NCBI RefSeq assembly: GCF_045209745.1
Contig: NZ_CP109273.1
Coordinates: 3,348,001-3,412,000, forward strand
Direction: 5' to 3'
Length of the DNA: 64,000 bases
Source: Micromonospora sp045209745
Lineage (GTDB): Bacteria > Actinomycetota > Actinomycetes > Mycobacteriales > Micromonosporaceae
Each line of letters begins with the position of its first letter. Position 1 is the stretch's first letter. The position numbers and the translations under genes were made by a program. The notes under the pieces are model-generated. The model did no database searches. It was not told the DNA's origin and was given only the letters and a program-made list of their open reading frames with translations. Of this stretch, positions 43,401-51,536 are shown one piece after another.

Positions 43401-43552
43401 GCCAGGGCGGCGATGTGGCGGGCGAGGGTGTGGTGGGCGTCGGCAGGGTCGAGTTTGTTGCGTTGGATGAGGGCGGGGTCGACGTGCTGGAGGCGGTCGG
43501 CCAGCTCACGAGTGATCAGGTGCTCGTAGAGACCTCGCTCAAGATCCGTCAT
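40469..43552 (-). CDS. PLD-nuclease/SF2 helicase/DUF3427 protein, probable defence gene
   Basis: 1027 residues. An N-terminal helical part (1-125) is followed by a phospholipase-D-type domain (about 130-285) with LHAKAWLF (HxK at 219-221) and VGSSNLSKTAL. The SF2 helicase core has Walker A MATGTGKT (343-350), box II VDEFHHA (about 433-439), motif III LGLTATPDR and motif VI QQLGRGLRL. A C-terminal DUF3427-type region (about 720-1027) follows. This order is well known among defence-island helicases that process invading DNA. It is transcribed divergently from the five-gene operon across 342 bp. Start ATG 43552 (MTDLERGLYEHL). Confidence 0.9.
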   Translation of the reverse strand: MTDLERGLYEHLITRELADRLQHVDPALIQRNKLDPADAHHTLARHIAALAARALQSLPNGDDKLHHQVTLANQIADAIATLSPKAATEQDQVADAKHLLHAIAAPPTPPAQPTFPQRPTTPLSTGALLVNGRHQPRIGHEVNHEMASADQVDLLCAFIKWYGLRIVEPAIRALVARGGKVRVITTTYLGATDQRALDRLAELGAEIKVSYETRTTRLHAKAWLFRRANGTTTAYVGSSNLSKTALVDGVEWNVRISNMEQPHVIDTFAATFEDYWNDPAFESYNAARDAERLRHALSGERRDEAPTQISNLDVRPYPYQAEILADLDAERLVHGRWRNLVVMATGTGKTVVAALDYRRLHRNKRADSLLFVAHQEQILRQSLSTFRQVMGDGSFGETLVAGEKPNGWKHVFASIQSLHRREVDPEAYDMVIVDEFHHAEAPTYARLLERLRPRVLLGLTATPDRADGGDVRRWFDGRAAVELHLWEALERQLLAPFQYFGLHDDVDLSQVAWKRGQGYDPTQLNTIYTGNDARARTVLRAVRDKVDVGRMRALGFCVSIGHAEFMAAWFRKHGVEAAAVTSRAGTDRAGLLRDFKAGKLRVLFTVDLFNEGVDLPMVDTILMLRPTESATIFLQQLGRGLRLDDDKPCLTVLDFIGGQHANFRFDLRWRALTGVSRRAITEAVREDFPSLPSGCHVELDRVAKEVVLANLRSALPTSKAGLVAELRQLGDVSLATFLRETGLEIEDVYRSASVGGWTGLRRLAGIETSAPGPDDRELGRAIGRMLHTDDVDRLELLTRVAAGPPAPGQQVYAGNGRLLDMLHFSLWGPTASLARRNDRLARLWKEPARCTELRQVAEVLRDRIHRVTPTAAPGAVPLRVHARYSRNEACAAFGMTNPGSLREGVKWLPDAGADLFFVTLVKSEAHYSPTTMYADRAITETLFQWESQSTTSSASTTGQRYASGGSTVHLFVRETRIADRDLGAPPYLYAGTMTYESHTGDRPMRVLWQLHHALPADVYATARTIAA

Positions 43553-43894
43553 CCCGGCAACCTAGCTGGCAGTGGCCGTGCGGCGCTGTCCGCCACAGGG
43601 CCTACTGCAGCTGTCGGGTTGGCGACAGTGGTGCTTTACATCGTTTAAAGACTTGCCTGGCCTATCACCCTCACCAGGGGCCCACTGACTATCCGTGCAC
43701 TGCTATCGCCTGCAGTTGACCTGCGGAAACGCGCAGCATCGGCAGGTCGTCGCCTTTAGCAATCTCACCTTTGGAGGTTCTCGACAGCGCAAACAGCTTA
43801 CTTGGGACCGGCTGATCGGCTGAATACCTCGGGGTCCCACTCTCGGGGCTCCGGGCGTAATGTCCGCGCCACACCTTGTGGGGAGGTGAGGTCG
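43553..43894. other. Divergent intergenic region of the defence island
   Basis: 342 bp between the divergent helicase and operon starts, visibly more AT-rich than its surroundings (TTTACATCGTTTAAAGACTT-like stretch near 43633). It should hold both promoters, but I cannot place -35/-10 boxes with confidence; TTGACC at about 43718 is a weak candidate. A 61-codon minus-strand frame (43689-43874) is open but has no ribosome site and no recognisable homology. Confidence 0.4.
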
Positions 43895-44548
43895 ATGCTT
43901 GCCGGGCTGGAGATGCCGCCCGCGGTGGAAGCGGAGCGGGTGATCACAGCGGTGCTGGCCAATCTGCGCTTCCGCGATCGCTGCAGAGTGGTGGTTGTCT
44001 CGTCGCGCGAGGCCGGCAAGTCAGCCCTTGTAGTGTGCGCTGCCGTTGAGCGATTGATCGTCATCGCGCAGACCAACGAGCAGGTCGACGACCTGACCGA
44101 CCGTCTGGCGCAGAAGTTGTCCGAGCTGTGCATCGGCCGGCTCTCCGCCGCCGCCGACTACCGAAAGTCGGAGCGGGTGAAGGGCCAGGAGATGGTCTGG
44201 GTCGGGGTGAAGGTGACCGACCTCGGCGTTCGGGCCGTCACCGTCGGTACGATCGCCAAATCGGCCACCGTCACCGACTGTTCCTGGGTTGGGATTATTG
44301 TGGATGAGGCTTACCAAATGCGGTCGAATGCTCTGTTGCGCGCGGCCGGCAGGTTCGAGCCGGCCCTTTTCGTCGTTGACCCAGGGCAGCTCGACGGGCT
44401 CTCGACGGTCGAGACCGTGCGCTGGACGGGCCTGACCGGGGATCCGATGCAGATCGCGGTGGCCGTGCTGCTGCGGCACAACCCGGACCTGCCGGTACAC
44501 CGGCTGCTAGTTTCGCGGCGGGCGCCCGAGCGCTCGGTCGACTCATGA
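43895..44548 (+). CDS. N-terminal half of an SF1 (UPF1-like) helicase/AAA protein
   Basis: 217 residues. A divergent Walker A SSREAGKSALVV, motif Ia IVIAQTNEQVDDLTDRL, box II GIIVDEAYQM and motif III FVVDPGQLDG follow the order of the first RecA-like domain of UPF1-type SF1 helicases. The protein ends just after LLVSRRAP, where the second domain (motifs IV-VI) would begin, so it is half a helicase. GGAGGTGAG supports ATG 43895. Its stop overlaps the next start (ATGA); the next gene is a complete SF1 helicase, so the half may act with it or be a tolerated truncation. Confidence 0.7.
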   Translation: MLAGLEMPPAVEAERVITAVLANLRFRDRCRVVVVSSREAGKSALVVCAAVERLIVIAQTNEQVDDLTDRLAQKLSELCIGRLSAAADYRKSERVKGQEMVWVGVKVTDLGVRAVTVGTIAKSATVTDCSWVGIIVDEAYQMRSNALLRAAGRFEPALFVVDPGQLDGLSTVETVRWTGLTGDPMQIAVAVLLRHNPDLPVHRLLVSRRAPERSVDS

Positions 44549-46134
44549 CAAGAGATTCTGTGGCGAGCGTTGAGGGCCTAAGGAAACTGGTACTGGACTC
44601 AGCGCGCCAGCTGGGCATGCACGTCATCGAGGCCGGCAGTGACGACTGGCCGGACATGATTCTACTCGATGAGGAACGTGGCCTATGTGTCATGGATATC
44701 GCCGGTGAAAACATTGATGTTCAAGACAGAGCGCCTGCTATTCGTCTAAATCGCAAAGTGGCTAACCTCCGTCAGGACGCTCCGGAACTAGGCGATCTTC
44801 CGATCATCCGCCGAATCGTGGCACCTGCCCCGGCTGCTGAGGGCAGCGCACTTCTGCTGGGTGCCGCCGATGTTCAGGGTGGGCGTTGGGCGGAGACGTG
44901 GCTCCCTGCCATGGTAGATGTTGACGCTCTCCGGCGGCTGCAGCAGCGGCTCACGCCGGCACTTCTCTTCCCTGACCTGCCCGTTCGATCGCTTGACGAT
45001 CCCAATGCGGAAGGGCGGGCGCATTATCGCTTGCGGCTCGATTCTGCGCAGGCGGAAGTCGCCATGCGGAACATACGGGATGTTGCGGTTGTCCACGGTC
45101 CTGCAGGCAGCGGCAAGACCTTGGTACTCGTCGCGCGAGCACGCTGGCTAGCGAGGTCGCATCCGGACTGGCGTATCCAGGTCCTCTGCTACAACCGTCT
45201 ACTCGTGCCGCACCTGCGGCGCCTCCTCGCCGATACTCCGTCTGTTCAGGTCAACACCTTCGGGCGGTTCGCCCAGGACATGGGCCACCGCATCGATCTG
45301 CGGGAAGAATTGCACTCCGAGGCCGACCTTGGACGAGCCATCCGTCGCGGCATCACCCCGACTATCGACGGCCTCTTGATTGATGAGTGGCAGGACTTCT
45401 TCCCGGCCTGGACGAGGTTCGCCCTGGCTGCGCTGCGTCCGGGGCGCGGAGGAGCGATGCTGGCCGGCGACCCCGTTCAAGCCCTGTACCGCGACGGAGA
45501 CGCCCGGAACGCCCTCGCGGGCCATGCGATCGACGAACTGCAACTCGACATCCCGTACCGGAGCACACGGGAGATTCTCGATGTCGCTGCGGCCCTTGAT
45601 TCCACCTTCACTGTCGCAGGCGCCGGCCAGGCGCCCGCCGGCGAGCCGGTCGACCTCATTTGGGCGGAAAAGCCCGCCTCGCAGGCCTTGGCGGTGGCGG
45701 CGGACATCCGGCTTTTGCTCGATCAGGAACAACGGGAGCCACACGAGATCGGCGTGCTCGTAGCCTTCAAACGCGGTATCGGTGCAGTCGCTCGTGCATT
45801 GGATGAAGCTAATGTTCCCTACCAAATTGCTAGATCCTGGGAATCTGACAGCTATCAACCGTCGAAGCCGGCTGTCACCGTCATGACGGTCCACTCCGCC
45901 AAAGGCTACGAGTTCGCCGTCGTGTTTCTCGTTGGATTGGAAGGGCTTCCGGCCCCGGACGGAACGATTGAGACTGCGCGTTGGGGACGAGTGGGCTACG
46001 TTGGCGCCACCCGCGCCCGCGATCAGCTGCTGATCACGTACTCCAAGGACAGCTACTATCTTGACCGCCTCCGGTCGCTCGAGGGCGACATACGGCGATG
46101 GACATGGCCTGACGACTATCCCGAAGGAGCCTGA
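44545..46134 (+). CDS. UvrD-like SF1 helicase with degenerate nuclease N-terminus
   Basis: 529 residues. The N-terminal 120 residues resemble a NERD/PD-(D/E)xK fold (WPDMILLDEERGLCVMDIAG), but the E-x-K catalytic pair is replaced by D-I-A, so nuclease activity is probably lost. The helicase has Walker A HGPAGSGKT (184-192), box II LLIDEWQDF (about 275), motif III AMLAGDPVQALY, motif V TVMTVHSAKGYEFAVV and motif VI YVGATRARDQLL. It is coupled to the previous gene by a 4-bp overlap and is 3 bp from the next. Likely unwinds or translocates on DNA as part of the defence operon. Confidence 0.88.
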   Translation: MTRDSVASVEGLRKLVLDSARQLGMHVIEAGSDDWPDMILLDEERGLCVMDIAGENIDVQDRAPAIRLNRKVANLRQDAPELGDLPIIRRIVAPAPAAEGSALLLGAADVQGGRWAETWLPAMVDVDALRRLQQRLTPALLFPDLPVRSLDDPNAEGRAHYRLRLDSAQAEVAMRNIRDVAVVHGPAGSGKTLVLVARARWLARSHPDWRIQVLCYNRLLVPHLRRLLADTPSVQVNTFGRFAQDMGHRIDLREELHSEADLGRAIRRGITPTIDGLLIDEWQDFFPAWTRFALAALRPGRGGAMLAGDPVQALYRDGDARNALAGHAIDELQLDIPYRSTREILDVAAALDSTFTVAGAGQAPAGEPVDLIWAEKPASQALAVAADIRLLLDQEQREPHEIGVLVAFKRGIGAVARALDEANVPYQIARSWESDSYQPSKPAVTVMTVHSAKGYEFAVVFLVGLEGLPAPDGTIETARWGRVGYVGATRARDQLLITYSKDSYYLDRLRSLEGDIRRWTWPDDYPEGA

Positions 46135-46137
46135 TTC

Positions 46138-49100
46138 ATGGCTCAGTTGACCGTCCTTGGGGACTGGGTGGGGCCGGGCGAGAAGCTGGCCGCCGAGTCG
46201 CTGGCCGCCGATCTGCCGGTTGACTGGGAGGTCATCGCTGGACGGAAGCTGCCCGGAGACCGGCGCGACGACGTCGACTTGCTGGTAGTGGGAGAGCAGC
46301 TGATCTTTCTCCTCGACGAAAAGCACTGGGGCCCGACGATCGTTGCGGGCGACGCTCAGTGGCTCGTGAACGGTCAACCCCGCCGCAACCCCCTCGACCG
46401 GGCGAGTCACCTCGCCCGCGTCGTCGCTGGCTTGTTGCAAAAAAAAGTGACGCACTGGGGAGTTGCCGCGCGCGGCCAGCACCGAGTCCATGCTGGCATC
46501 ATCCTGTCGAAGCCCGATGTGCATCTGCTCGGCGCCAGGGAACATGACTCGCGCGAGCTGATTTTGCCTCTGCCGCTAGCAGCGGAGGGCCTACGAAGGC
46601 TTGACAAGGCAGCGCGTTCGGGTTTTGCGCCGGTGCGGGCGTCTGCGCTGGCAGTGCTGAAAGGACTGCCGCAGCGAGATGATCGCGTCGTCAACATCGG
46701 CCCGTATACCGTGGATCAAGAACTCGCGCCGGTGGGACGTGCCCGCTGCTTCCGCGCACAGCTCGACCAGCAAGTCGTCCTCCTGCGCTGCTATCCCCTG
46801 CACGGCTGGGGCGGTGACGACCCGGAACACTTTATCCGGCGGGAGGAGCGCGCCATTCGCAGCCTGGCCGACCTCGGCCGGGCCTGGCAGTCGCACCCTG
46901 TCATCGCCGACGAGGCCCGGCAATGGCTGATTGTTCCTGTCGTTCCGCCGCCGGATGCTCGCAATCTGCGTGTCTCGGTCGATCAATCCGATCCTGCTCG
47001 GCCGGATGATCGGCTCCCCGTCGAAGTGGCGCGACCCGTCGTGCGCGACGCTTTCCAGGCGTTGACCGAGGTACACGGGGCCAAACTGCTCCACCGGGGC
47101 CTGCACCCGCGACGTATTTGGCTCGGCCGGCAGATGCGCGTCTGCTTCAGCGACTTCTATCTGGCTCGGATCAGCGGCGAGCAGTCGGTTGCACTCTTCG
47201 TCGACTACGAGGATCTCGGGTTGCCCTACCGTGCCCCCGAGTGCAAGGAGAGCCTCGTTCTGGCGACCCCTGCCGCAGATGTCTACTCCCTGGCCTTGTC
47301 CATGGCGGTCTGGCTCATTGGCGAGGTGCACGACGCCCCCGATGTCCCAGCTGTCGCCGACGCACTGCAGGAGCACGGCGATCTCGGCGCCGCCCTCGCC
47401 GACTGCCTGATCGCTAAGCCTGAGCGCCGCCCTACGGCCGCGGAGGTTGCCACTCGACTGATCGAACCGGCAGAGCCGGCACGGCCGGCTGGTGACGATT
47501 TTCGTCCGGGCGCCACGATTAAGGACCGCTACGGCATCGAGCGTCGACTGGGCCAAGGGGCCTACGCCACGACTTGGGCAGTGTGGGACGCCGACCGACA
47601 ACGGCGCTTGGTGCTAAAGCAATTTCACGACGAGGACGTCGCGGCACGCGCCCGCCAGGAGTACGACGCCGCTGAACGGGTGAGGCATGCCAACTGCGCC
47701 CGGGTGTACGACATCCAGATGCAGCCCCCGCCGGGGTTTCTCGTCAACGACTACATCGACGGGGTAAGCCTTCGAGACAAGGCGCGACAAGAGCCGCTGC
47801 AGTTGGACCTCACCCGCCGCATCGCCTCAACCGTCCTGCAGGCACTCGACCACATCCATGGGCTCGACCTTGTGCACGGGGATATCAGCCCCGGCAACAT
47901 CATCATCACCCCCGACGACTCCGCCGTCCTCATTGACTTCGGCCTTACGGGAAAGATCGGTAACCGTTCGGGGGGAGGGACACCGTTCGTCATGGCGCCC
48001 GAAGTGCTGCAAGGCGCTCCGGCGACGGTGCAGAGCGATCTTTACGCGCTCGCCGCAAGTCTCGCGATGTGCATGCTCGGCCGGCCGCCGTATGCCGGCG
48101 ATGCCGCTGAAGGGCCGCTGCGGGATTCGACGCCAGTGCTACCGACCCAGAGCGAGAAGGAACAGTGGGGGCCAGACGGCGCAGCATTCCTTGAGGTGCT
48201 GTTCCAGGCACTTGACCCGGACCCGGTCAAACGGCCTGCCAGTGCAGTAAAGCTCGCCACGCAGTTGGACATGGCGCAGGCTTCCTCGGCGGCCCCCGGT
48301 GAGGAGCTCATCAACCCCACCGTCGACAGTCTTCGTCGGCTGTACCGTGGCAGCACCGGAGGCAACAGCGGCAATCGAGGTCTCGACGATGACTTCGCCG
48401 TCGACACCTACGTCCGCACTCGTCTGGACGTCGAGCTCATGCCGGCAATCCTTGAAGGTGCACTACGAGTCGTGTTGCTCACCGGCAATCCCGGTGACGG
48501 AAAAACCGCGTTTCTCGCGAAGGCTGGCCAGGAACTGCGCGAGCGAGGTGCCACGACCCTCGCAGTTAACGACGCAGGCTGGCGGCTCGAACGCGACGGT
48601 CATACCTATGTCGCGGTCTACGACGCAAGCGAGTCACATGAGGGCACCTCGTCCGACAGTCTGATCCAACAAGCCCTAGACCCCGACGGGCGCGACCCGA
48701 ACAAACATACGGCTTTGATCGCAGCCAACGACGGCAGACTGCTGCAGTTCTTCACAGATTTCGAAGACCTGTACGAGGATCTTGCCGGCCAAGTTCGCGC
48801 GCAGATCGACGAGCAAGCCCCGGCGTCTCCTGAGGTGACCGTCGTAGACCTCAAGCAGCGCGCATTGGCCGACCTCGACTCCCATGGGTTGGCCACTGAC
48901 ATCGTGGATGCTTTCACCGCCCACACCCGCTGGCAAGTTTGCGCCAGCTGCATCTCCCGCAAGACCTGCCCGATGCTACAGAACGCGACCGCGCTCCAGA
49001 CGCACTCGCAGCAAGCGGTCGGCGAGCTGGTGCTCATAAGCCACCTTCGCCGCCTGCGCCGCGCCACCTTCCGGGACGTGCGCTCCGCGATTGCCTGGCT

Positions 49101-49902
49101 AATCACGGGGGACCGCACCTGTCAGGAGGTGCACGAGGCAACCCGTCAGAACCTGGACCCCTCGCGCGACAAGTCCGCACTGCTGCACGACCTGGCCTTC
49201 GACGCCGCCAGCGGCGACTACCTGGTACGGGAATGGGCCGACGTGGACCCTGCCCTTGTCGCCTCACCGGAGGTAGAGCGCGTCGCCCGGCTCGATCCAG
49301 AGCTTGTCCCCGATTCTGCCGCCTTTGATCCGCGTGCTGCAGCTACCGCGCTACGGCGGCTCTACATGGCAACTTGGACGACTCCAGCCCTCGACCGTCG
49401 TCGAGCGCGAGCCTACCGCTACCTCGACGACTTCCTTTATATGCTGCGGCACCCCGAGGATGACGCCGCCTTGCCTCGTCTGCTGCTGGGCGCCAGTCGC
49501 ATTGTCGGCGCGCCGCGCTACGACGGTACTGGTCTCGCCATTAAGGAAGGCGACCGTGGCAGCGGCTGGGCCGTGTTAAAAGAGATTCCCTCGGACCAGT
49601 TCCGTCTCGAAGTGCACGGCGGGACTAAGTCCTATGTCGAGTCCATCCCGGACCGGCTCACGCTGCAGCACGACGCCGGTTCCCGGCTACCACTGACACT
49701 GGACACCGTCGAACTCGTCCTACGTGCTGCAGACGGAGAGGTTCTCAACGACGTACATTCCGATGCTGTCCGGCAAGACCTGGACGGCTTCGCCGCTCAG
49801 CTTCGGCGCCAAAGTGCGACAGTCGTGCGCATCGTCGACCCGGCCGGATCAGCGAGCACCGCCGTGCTCCGCGGCCAACACATCTACCTGGAGGAGACGT
49901 GA
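46138..49902 (+). CDS. NERD/pseudokinase/Ser-Thr kinase/P-loop NTPase fusion (PglW/MAD6/DptF-like)
   Basis: 1254 residues in four parts. (1) NERD nuclease-like domain (about 10-130) with VDLLVV and D60-E-K62 as a possible D-x-K site. (2) A degenerate kinase (about 195-450): HRGLHPRRI instead of HRD, and SDFYLAR instead of DFG. (3) A complete kinase (about 460-740): LGQGAYATTWAVW, the Lys in LVLKQF, VHGDISPGNI, IDFGLTG and MAPEVLQ. (4) A P-loop NTPase (from about 775) with LLTGNPGDGKTAF and a CASC...CP cysteine cluster near 934. NERD plus kinase is the plan of BREX PglW; the NTPase resembles DptF. A TTA codon lies at 49576-49578. Its stop overlaps the next start (GTGA). Confidence 0.85.
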   Translation: MAQLTVLGDWVGPGEKLAAESLAADLPVDWEVIAGRKLPGDRRDDVDLLVVGEQLIFLLDEKHWGPTIVAGDAQWLVNGQPRRNPLDRASHLARVVAGLLQKKVTHWGVAARGQHRVHAGIILSKPDVHLLGAREHDSRELILPLPLAAEGLRRLDKAARSGFAPVRASALAVLKGLPQRDDRVVNIGPYTVDQELAPVGRARCFRAQLDQQVVLLRCYPLHGWGGDDPEHFIRREERAIRSLADLGRAWQSHPVIADEARQWLIVPVVPPPDARNLRVSVDQSDPARPDDRLPVEVARPVVRDAFQALTEVHGAKLLHRGLHPRRIWLGRQMRVCFSDFYLARISGEQSVALFVDYEDLGLPYRAPECKESLVLATPAADVYSLALSMAVWLIGEVHDAPDVPAVADALQEHGDLGAALADCLIAKPERRPTAAEVATRLIEPAEPARPAGDDFRPGATIKDRYGIERRLGQGAYATTWAVWDADRQRRLVLKQFHDEDVAARARQEYDAAERVRHANCARVYDIQMQPPPGFLVNDYIDGVSLRDKARQEPLQLDLTRRIASTVLQALDHIHGLDLVHGDISPGNIIITPDDSAVLIDFGLTGKIGNRSGGGTPFVMAPEVLQGAPATVQSDLYALAASLAMCMLGRPPYAGDAAEGPLRDSTPVLPTQSEKEQWGPDGAAFLEVLFQALDPDPVKRPASAVKLATQLDMAQASSAAPGEELINPTVDSLRRLYRGSTGGNSGNRGLDDDFAVDTYVRTRLDVELMPAILEGALRVVLLTGNPGDGKTAFLAKAGQELRERGATTLAVNDAGWRLERDGHTYVAVYDASESHEGTSSDSLIQQALDPDGRDPNKHTALIAANDGRLLQFFTDFEDLYEDLAGQVRAQIDEQAPASPEVTVVDLKQRALADLDSHGLATDIVDAFTAHTRWQVCASCISRKTCPMLQNATALQTHSQQAVGELVLISHLRRLRRATFRDVRSAIAWLITGDRTCQEVHEATRQNLDPSRDKSALLHDLAFDAASGDYLVREWADVDPALVASPEVERVARLDPELVPDSAAFDPRAAATALRRLYMATWTTPALDRRRARAYRYLDDFLYMLRHPEDDAALPRLLLGASRIVGAPRYDGTGLAIKEGDRGSGWAVLKEIPSDQFRLEVHGGTKSYVESIPDRLTLQHDAGSRLPLTLDTVELVLRAADGEVLNDVHSDAVRQDLDGFAAQLRRQSATVVRIVDPAGSASTAVLRGQHIYLEET

Positions 49903-51536
49903 GTTTCGTCCTGCCTAAGCAGCTTAAAGACCTCAACGCGCTCGGTTTTGACCTGCTGCTACCGGTCGAGCTCAACGACGTCGACGTCGACCGCATGATG
50001 ACCCCTATCCTGGAACTCGCTGTTAAAGGGGGTCGTACGGCAGCCTCCACCACCGATCCGAAGGACTATGAAAGCCGACTATCGGCTCTACGCCAGTCGG
50101 TCAAGCTCGTTGGCTTCGGCCACGAACGCGGTCGCGAGATACTCGACGGGTGGTTACGCACCTCGGTCGTAAAGACGGGCACGGCCGGTCGGCGCCGAAA
50201 CGTTGCTCAAATGGATTACCTGCAACCACTAACCATCGCTACCTATAGGTCAGGACTACCGAAGAGCAGACGCAACAGGCGGGCTGACGAGCTGACCTAT
50301 CGCAGTCTATTGCTTGCGGTTCGAGGCGTTGGGCAGAAACATCCGGAGCAGATTATCATGAAGCTCTTTATGGATGTGTTCGGCGCTGGCGTCGATCTGG
50401 GGCCGATGCCGTCGGCGACCCCATGCTACGACGAGAGTACCTGCATAGACATCAACAGTTTGCTTTGCCTGCGCTTGCTGGAAGTCTTCCCAGGTAACGC
50501 GAAGCTATTCAAATCTAAGGAATTGCCCGACTTCGCCGTCCCCGGAGCGGTCGCTCCACTCGGCGGCGATGTGCTGGCCTTCCTGCGCCTCTACGGCGCC
50601 CTCATGCCGCCAGCGGAAGCCATGTCGCACTTGGCCGCATTGCTGTCACTGAGGTTATTCCAGCTCCCCTTGCGAACGGCCGCCGCCGCGCGTGCCGTCC
50701 TTCAACACCAGCCGACCGCCGACCTCGATAAGCCAGATGCGGACAACCCGCTCGAGATCTACTGCGACTTCACCAGGCGGCGCGGCGGCCCGTCCGACGA
50801 GTTGTCGCAGCGCTGTGTGCAGCGCGATCTCGACAATCTCGGGTCTTTCTTCGCTGATCGGTTGCTGCTGCGTACCCTGTACCAGGCTCTAGTCTTGGTC
50901 GGCGGCGGCAACTCCGTCCGAGAGATGCCAGCCAGCCAACAGCTAAGGGCCATCAGCGACATGCGCACTGATCCGGAAATGATCCTTGCGCTGCGCATGC
51001 AGCTACGCGCGATTGAGCAGGCACTGGACGACTCCGTCTCCGGCGACGAAGGGCGTGCTTTCATCGACGAGGTTCGCCGTTCAGGACTGAGCGTCCCGGA
51101 GCAACTCACGACCGTCCTGGTCGACGGCCTCCGCAAAGGCGGCATGGAGAAGCAGGTTGCCTGGTTCTGGTCGACCGGTGGGATCAACAAGACCTATGGC
51201 CTACTCGCCGGCACGCAAAAGGCGCGCACGACATGGCGCTACGCGCCGTCGGATGAGCTGCTTACGGCGCTGCTCACCCTGTGCTTCGTTGAACCGTCCG
51301 GGATTCGTACCCGAGCGAAGCTGCCCATCGCCGAGGTGTTGCGCCGCCTCGAGCAACGTTTCGGCCTGCTCATCGCCCGCCCACCTGTCATGTTGGACGG
51401 CCCGGACAGCCGAGCTGGAGCGGCCGACAACCTTGAAGCATTTGTGCGAAAGCTCCAACTGCTCGGTTGTTTCCAGAGCCTCTCTGATGACTTCAGCGCC
51501 CAGTTCGTCAACCGTCCGAGAGAGGCCGCCGCGTGA
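49899..51536 (+). CDS. Uncharacterised defence-operon protein (MAD7/DptG-like by position)
   Basis: 545 residues, GTG start inside the previous stop. The sequence is largely helical with no catalytic motif I can name. Recurrent features are FVLPKQLKDLNALGFDLLLP at the start, an Arg-rich middle (LPKSRRNRRADEL), and a C-terminal RLEQRFGLLIARPP segment. Being between a kinase-NTPase and a HerA-type ATPase matches the middle member of DptF-G-H and of the MAD6-7-8 set, but I assign it by position only. A TTA codon is at 50655-50657. The next gene overlaps by 4 bp, so the three large proteins are probably made together and form a complex. Confidence 0.75.
   Translation: MSFVLPKQLKDLNALGFDLLLPVELNDVDVDRMMTPILELAVKGGRTAASTTDPKDYESRLSALRQSVKLVGFGHERGREILDGWLRTSVVKTGTAGRRRNVAQMDYLQPLTIATYRSGLPKSRRNRRADELTYRSLLLAVRGVGQKHPEQIIMKLFMDVFGAGVDLGPMPSATPCYDESTCIDINSLLCLRLLEVFPGNAKLFKSKELPDFAVPGAVAPLGGDVLAFLRLYGALMPPAEAMSHLAALLSLRLFQLPLRTAAAARAVLQHQPTADLDKPDADNPLEIYCDFTRRRGGPSDELSQRCVQRDLDNLGSFFADRLLLRTLYQALVLVGGGNSVREMPASQQLRAISDMRTDPEMILALRMQLRAIEQALDDSVSGDEGRAFIDEVRRSGLSVPEQLTTVLVDGLRKGGMEKQVAWFWSTGGINKTYGLLAGTQKARTTWRYAPSDELLTALLTLCFVEPSGIRTRAKLPIAEVLRRLEQRFGLLIARPPVMLDGPDSRAGAADNLEAFVRKLQLLGCFQSLSDDFSAQFVNRPREAAA

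Noticed and set aside
43689..43874. 61-codon minus-strand frame in the divergent defence-island promoter region
   Set aside because: No ribosome site, no recognisable family, and it would overlap the promoter of the operon.
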